From AWTP1-13 sp963840075 (GTDB lineage: Bacteria; Pseudomonadota; Alphaproteobacteria; Rhizobiales; Hyphomicrobiaceae), in the NCBI GenBank assembly GCA_963840075.1, contig CAWIXS010000008.1, positions 51,721 to 115,720 of the forward strand: 64,000 nucleotides of DNA, read 5' to 3'. The position numbers were made by a program, and so were the translations under genes. Below, piece after piece: positions 61,722-64,000 of this stretch. The first letter of the stretch is position 1. Each line of letters begins with the position of its first letter. The notes below the pieces were generated by a model. That model did no database searches. It saw nothing but the letters and a program-made list of their open reading frames with translations, and was not told where the DNA came from.

Positions 61722-62384
61722 TCATCGCTCCTTGGCTGGCAGCAACTGCTTTGCGCGCTTGTCGAGGAAGGCCCACAGGTCCTTGATCTCCTCGGCCGCC
61801 GCCTTCTGCTTGGGCCCGAGCTCGGTCACCGACAGCCCCCGCTTGATGGCGGCCGTGTAGGCCGGCCGATGCCAGACCGGCGTGGGGCTCATCGGCATGC
61901 CGATGGCCTTCAGGACCGCCCCGGCCTCCGCGAGGTTGGACGCGGCGCCGGCCTCGTCGAGGTTGTTCACGACCGCCACGGCCGCCTTCAGCTTCCCCGC
62001 CGTCTCGAGCATGCGGGCGGTATCCTGCAGGCCGGCCAGCGAGAAGAGGTCCACCATGACCGGGCAGATGATGAGATCGGACGCCCGGATGGCAGCGAGC
62101 TGGACGGCGTCGGCCTTGCTGGGCGAATCGATGATGATCTGCTCGATTCCGAGCGTCGCCGCCGACCTGATGATCTCGGCGAGCTTCTCGGGCCTCGCCT
62201 CGAACACGGTGGGGCGCTTGCTGCCGCGCTGCTGCCCCCACAAGGTGGCGCTCGACTGGGCGTCGAGGTCGACGAGCAGGACCGGCCTCCCTGCCGCCTC
62301 GGCCTGCACCGCGATGTTGGTGGCGAGCGTGGACTTGCCACTGCCACCCTTGGTCTGCACGAAAGCCCAGATGCGCGCCGGCAT
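61722..62384 (-). CDS. parA: ParA-family partition ATPase
   Basis: 220 residues. Deviant Walker A QTKGGSGKSTLATNIAVQAE at residues 9-28, Walker A' LLVDLDAQSSATLWGQQRG and Walker B IIIDSPSKADAVQLAAIRAS. Length and lack of an N-terminal HTH put it with type Ib ParA. GGGAGG precedes the ATG. With the RHH protein it would position or stabilise the element when circular. Confidence 0.88.
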   Translation of the reverse strand: MPARIWAFVQTKGGSGKSTLATNIAVQAEAAGRPVLLVDLDAQSSATLWGQQRGSKRPTVFEARPEKLAEIIRSAATLGIEQIIIDSPSKADAVQLAAIRASDLIICPVMVDLFSLAGLQDTARMLETAGKLKAAVAVVNNLDEAGAASNLAEAGAVLKAIGMPMSPTPVWHRPAYTAAIKRGLSVTELGPKQKAAAEEIKDLWAFLDKRAKQLLPAKER

Positions 62385-62420
62385 GGGGCGCCTCCCTGTG
62401 GACGAAGCCAGGACGGTCGC

Positions 62421-62457
62421 ATATGACATATGACACTTTACGTATGACATGTTGACA
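62421..62457. promoter_or_regulatory. TGACA repeats upstream of parA (operator/centromere candidate)
   Basis: ATATGACA occurs twice (overlapping by one base), then TATGACA and TTGACA. The TGACA words start at 62424, 62431, 62445 and 62453, so spacings are 7, 14 and 8. Short phased repeats before parA are what ribbon-helix-helix partition proteins bind. A -35-like TTGACA is part of it. Confidence 0.6.
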
Positions 62458-62594
62458 CATGAACCGTCAATGGGTAGGTGCGGAAGCGATTGATTGCCAG
62501 GGCGTTCGGGCGTCTCGACTGTCCAGGGAGCGTTGCAAGACCCTCCTGAATCCGTCCTGGCAACCGTCCTGCGCACGAAGGCGGGGAGTCGCAC

Positions 62595-63780
62595 ATGTGG
62601 GCGTTCCGGTTGCTCATGGCAGTGGCGGTGCTCGGCTGCGTCGGCGCATCCGCAATGTTCGCTTGGGAGTTCGGGTGGACGCGAGGGGCGAGCGATATCC
62701 ACCGCTGGACCTATGGGCTCGCCGGCGTTCGCGCTCGACCTCCTGAAGTCGGGGCTGCCGATCTTCGGGGCGATGGCCTGGCACGATCGCAAATCGGGCC
62801 GCTCACTGGCCTGCTGGCTGGTCTTCGGCGTGCTCACTGCCCTGTCGCTCTGGTGCGCCTACGGCACCACGGCGACGCAGCTCGCCGAGAAGTTCGCCGC
62901 CCAGGCCGTCGCCTCCGTGGCACAGACCAGCAAGCAGACGACGCTCGACCGGCTGCGCAAGCAACAGGATTCCCTCACCTTCACCGAAACGTCGGCCGAG
63001 ACGGTCAAGACCGCTGAAGATGCAATCGCCGCCGCGACCGCCCAGGCCGATGCCGAGCGGGCCCGCAAAGGATGCGGAGACCTATGCCGGCAGCGCGAGA
63101 AGGAGGAGCGCGAGGCCCGTGCGGCGCTTTTGAAGGCGCGCGCGGATCGCGCCGCCACCATCAAGGCTGCGGACCTCGACGCCAGGATCGCTGCGGCCGA
63201 AGCCGCCCTCGATGCCGTGGACGTGAAGGCGGCGGTGAAGGAGGCCGACCCGCAGTCCGCCAGCATGGCCAAGGCGATTGGCGCCGATCAGAACCTGATC
63301 GCGGCCCTGTCGCATACCATCTTCGCCATCGCCATCGTAGCTCGGGAGCGGTGTGGGGTTCTGGCTCGTGTTCGGGCACGGCCCGCCCGCGCGACGAGAG
63401 AGCCTGGAGTTCGCACCCCGGCCCCATCGACAATCCCGGTGCCCATCGACCGCGAAGGCGCGCAGGACCTCGAGGTAATCGACCGCCAGCCCGAAGTGAT
63501 GATCGAGTGCTTCTTCCGGGAGTGCGTCAGGTCCCGGCTCGGTGCCCGCGTGCAGTCGACTCCGGCGTGGACGACCTACAGGCAATGGTGGCACATCGAC
63601 CGCGGCATCGGGTACGTGTCACACACCATGTTCAGCAAGCTCGCGCGCTGGCCGAAGAAGCGCAGCGGCGGCAACGTCTGGTACCTGGACTGCGAGATTG
63701 TCGAGGCGTCGCGCGAGCTGGTGCCCGCGACGAGCCGGAAGGCGTTGCCGCGGCTTGGGGCCATGGCCAACCGAGGATAG
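62595..63780 (+). pseudogene. Membrane/coiled-coil protein, several frameshifts
   Basis: Opens MWAFRLLMAVAVLGCVGASA with GGGGAG upstream of the ATG. Near 62727 one extra base moves the frame to FALDLLKSGLPIFGAMAWHD, followed by another helix and a long Ala/Glu-rich coiled coil (LDRLRKQQDSLTFTETSAET...). A second shift near 63345 hides GSGVGFWLVFGHGPPARRES, and a third near 63440 restores the frame for the C-terminal region (WWHIDRGIGYVSHTMFSKLA). The intact protein would have about four membrane helices. Function unknown; I recall the layout from alphaproteobacterial elements. Confidence 0.5.
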
Positions 63781-63794
63781 GGGGGAAAGATGGA

Positions 63795-63965
63795 TTGATC
63801 ACCGACGCCTAGGTTGCCGCCCTGCGCGCACGGCTGGAGGCGGCGGAGGAGGCATGTGCCAAGGTCGCCGACGCGTGGGCGGACAAGGTGCCCGATAGCG
63901 AACCGGCTACGGCGGAAAACATCGCGTCCGCCATACGGAGCCTCCGGCGCGAGCCGAGGCCATGA
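63795..63965 (+). pseudogene. Small helical protein with in-frame TAG
   Basis: From a TTG at 63795 the frame reads LITDA, then TAG, then VAALRARLEAAEEACAKVAD and on to SLRREPRP. The TAG replaces what would be a CAG (Gln) in a MITDAQVAALRARLE-like start. GGGGGAAAGA lies upstream. The last codons overlap an ATG that may start the next gene (63962, running off the edge). Confidence 0.4.
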
Positions 63966-64000
63966 TGCTGCGCCGCCGAAGCGGAAGATCAGGAAGCCCA

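Larger units (their letters stand above)
58712..64000. mobile_element. Second integrative element at tRNA-Val, left part
   Basis: Starts at the tRNA-Val 3' fragment, followed directly by a tyrosine integrase, two excisionase-like genes in overlapping frames, an unknown protein, a ParA/RHH partition pair and degraded membrane genes. It runs past the right edge. Contents fit an integrative element with plasmid-like maintenance; no conjugation or phage structural gene is seen in the part present. Confidence 0.75.

Overview
The window is GC-rich chromosome from an alphaproteobacterium, most likely order Hyphomicrobiales (Rhizobiales). The main evidence is the gene order nuoN-birA-RNase J-methylmalonyl-CoA epimerase-DUF1467-proS-lolC-lolD, which I recall as typical of that order. 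The short ProRS, the fused LolC-type permease and the many alphaproteobacterial intergenic palindromes agree with it. I cannot name a genus.

Layout. 0-6.2 kb: an FkbM-type methyltransferase fragment, a broken four-helix-bundle gene between inverted low-complexity repeats, a HAD hydrolase, an acyl-CoA cluster (crotonase-fold enzyme, family III CoA-transferase, quinone oxidoreductase), a UPF0114 membrane protein and a small exported protein. 6.3-14.7 kb: an 8.4-kb integrated island lying inside an alpha/beta-hydrolase gene. Both junctions carry the same 14-bp sequence, and removing the island restores the hydrolase frame. It has a large serine recombinase, a tyrosine recombinase, excisionase-like HTH proteins, a small-terminase-like protein, a helicase and a replication-type HTH protein, and so resembles a phage satellite. 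14.7-25.8 kb: the hydrolase front part, a methyltransferase/YfhO-like fusion, an NAD-dependent formate dehydrogenase operon (fused fdsGB, cupin, Spy/CpxP-like, fdsA) and a TerC-family protein. 26.2-41.8 kb: small membrane proteins, then respiratory complex I genes nuoE to nuoN. nuoABCD are absent here. The nuoF-nuoG gap holds foreign-looking genes, and a 39-residue membrane microprotein sits between nuoJ and nuoK. 41.8-53.4 kb: birA, RNase J, mce, DUF1467, proS, lolCD, an ornithine-decarboxylase/ureohydrolase pair, DUF2171, PRC-barrel and an MltB-type transglycosylase. 53.7-58.7 kb: an MFS exporter and a giant membrane-anchored ClpB-like AAA+ protein that ends in a release-factor-2-like region lacking GGQ. 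From 58.7 kb to the window end: a second integrated element at a tRNA-Val(CAC) 3' end, with tyrosine integrase, two excisionase-like proteins and a ParA/ribbon-helix-helix partition pair.

How the genes work together. Formate dehydrogenase supplies NADH that complex I can oxidise. LolCD sorts lipoproteins and MltB trims murein. The decarboxylase pair points to polyamine synthesis. Several core genes (nuoJ, lolC, fdsA, mltB) each carry one extra base. I read these mainly as sequencing or assembly errors, so 'broken' housekeeping genes here should be treated with caution.
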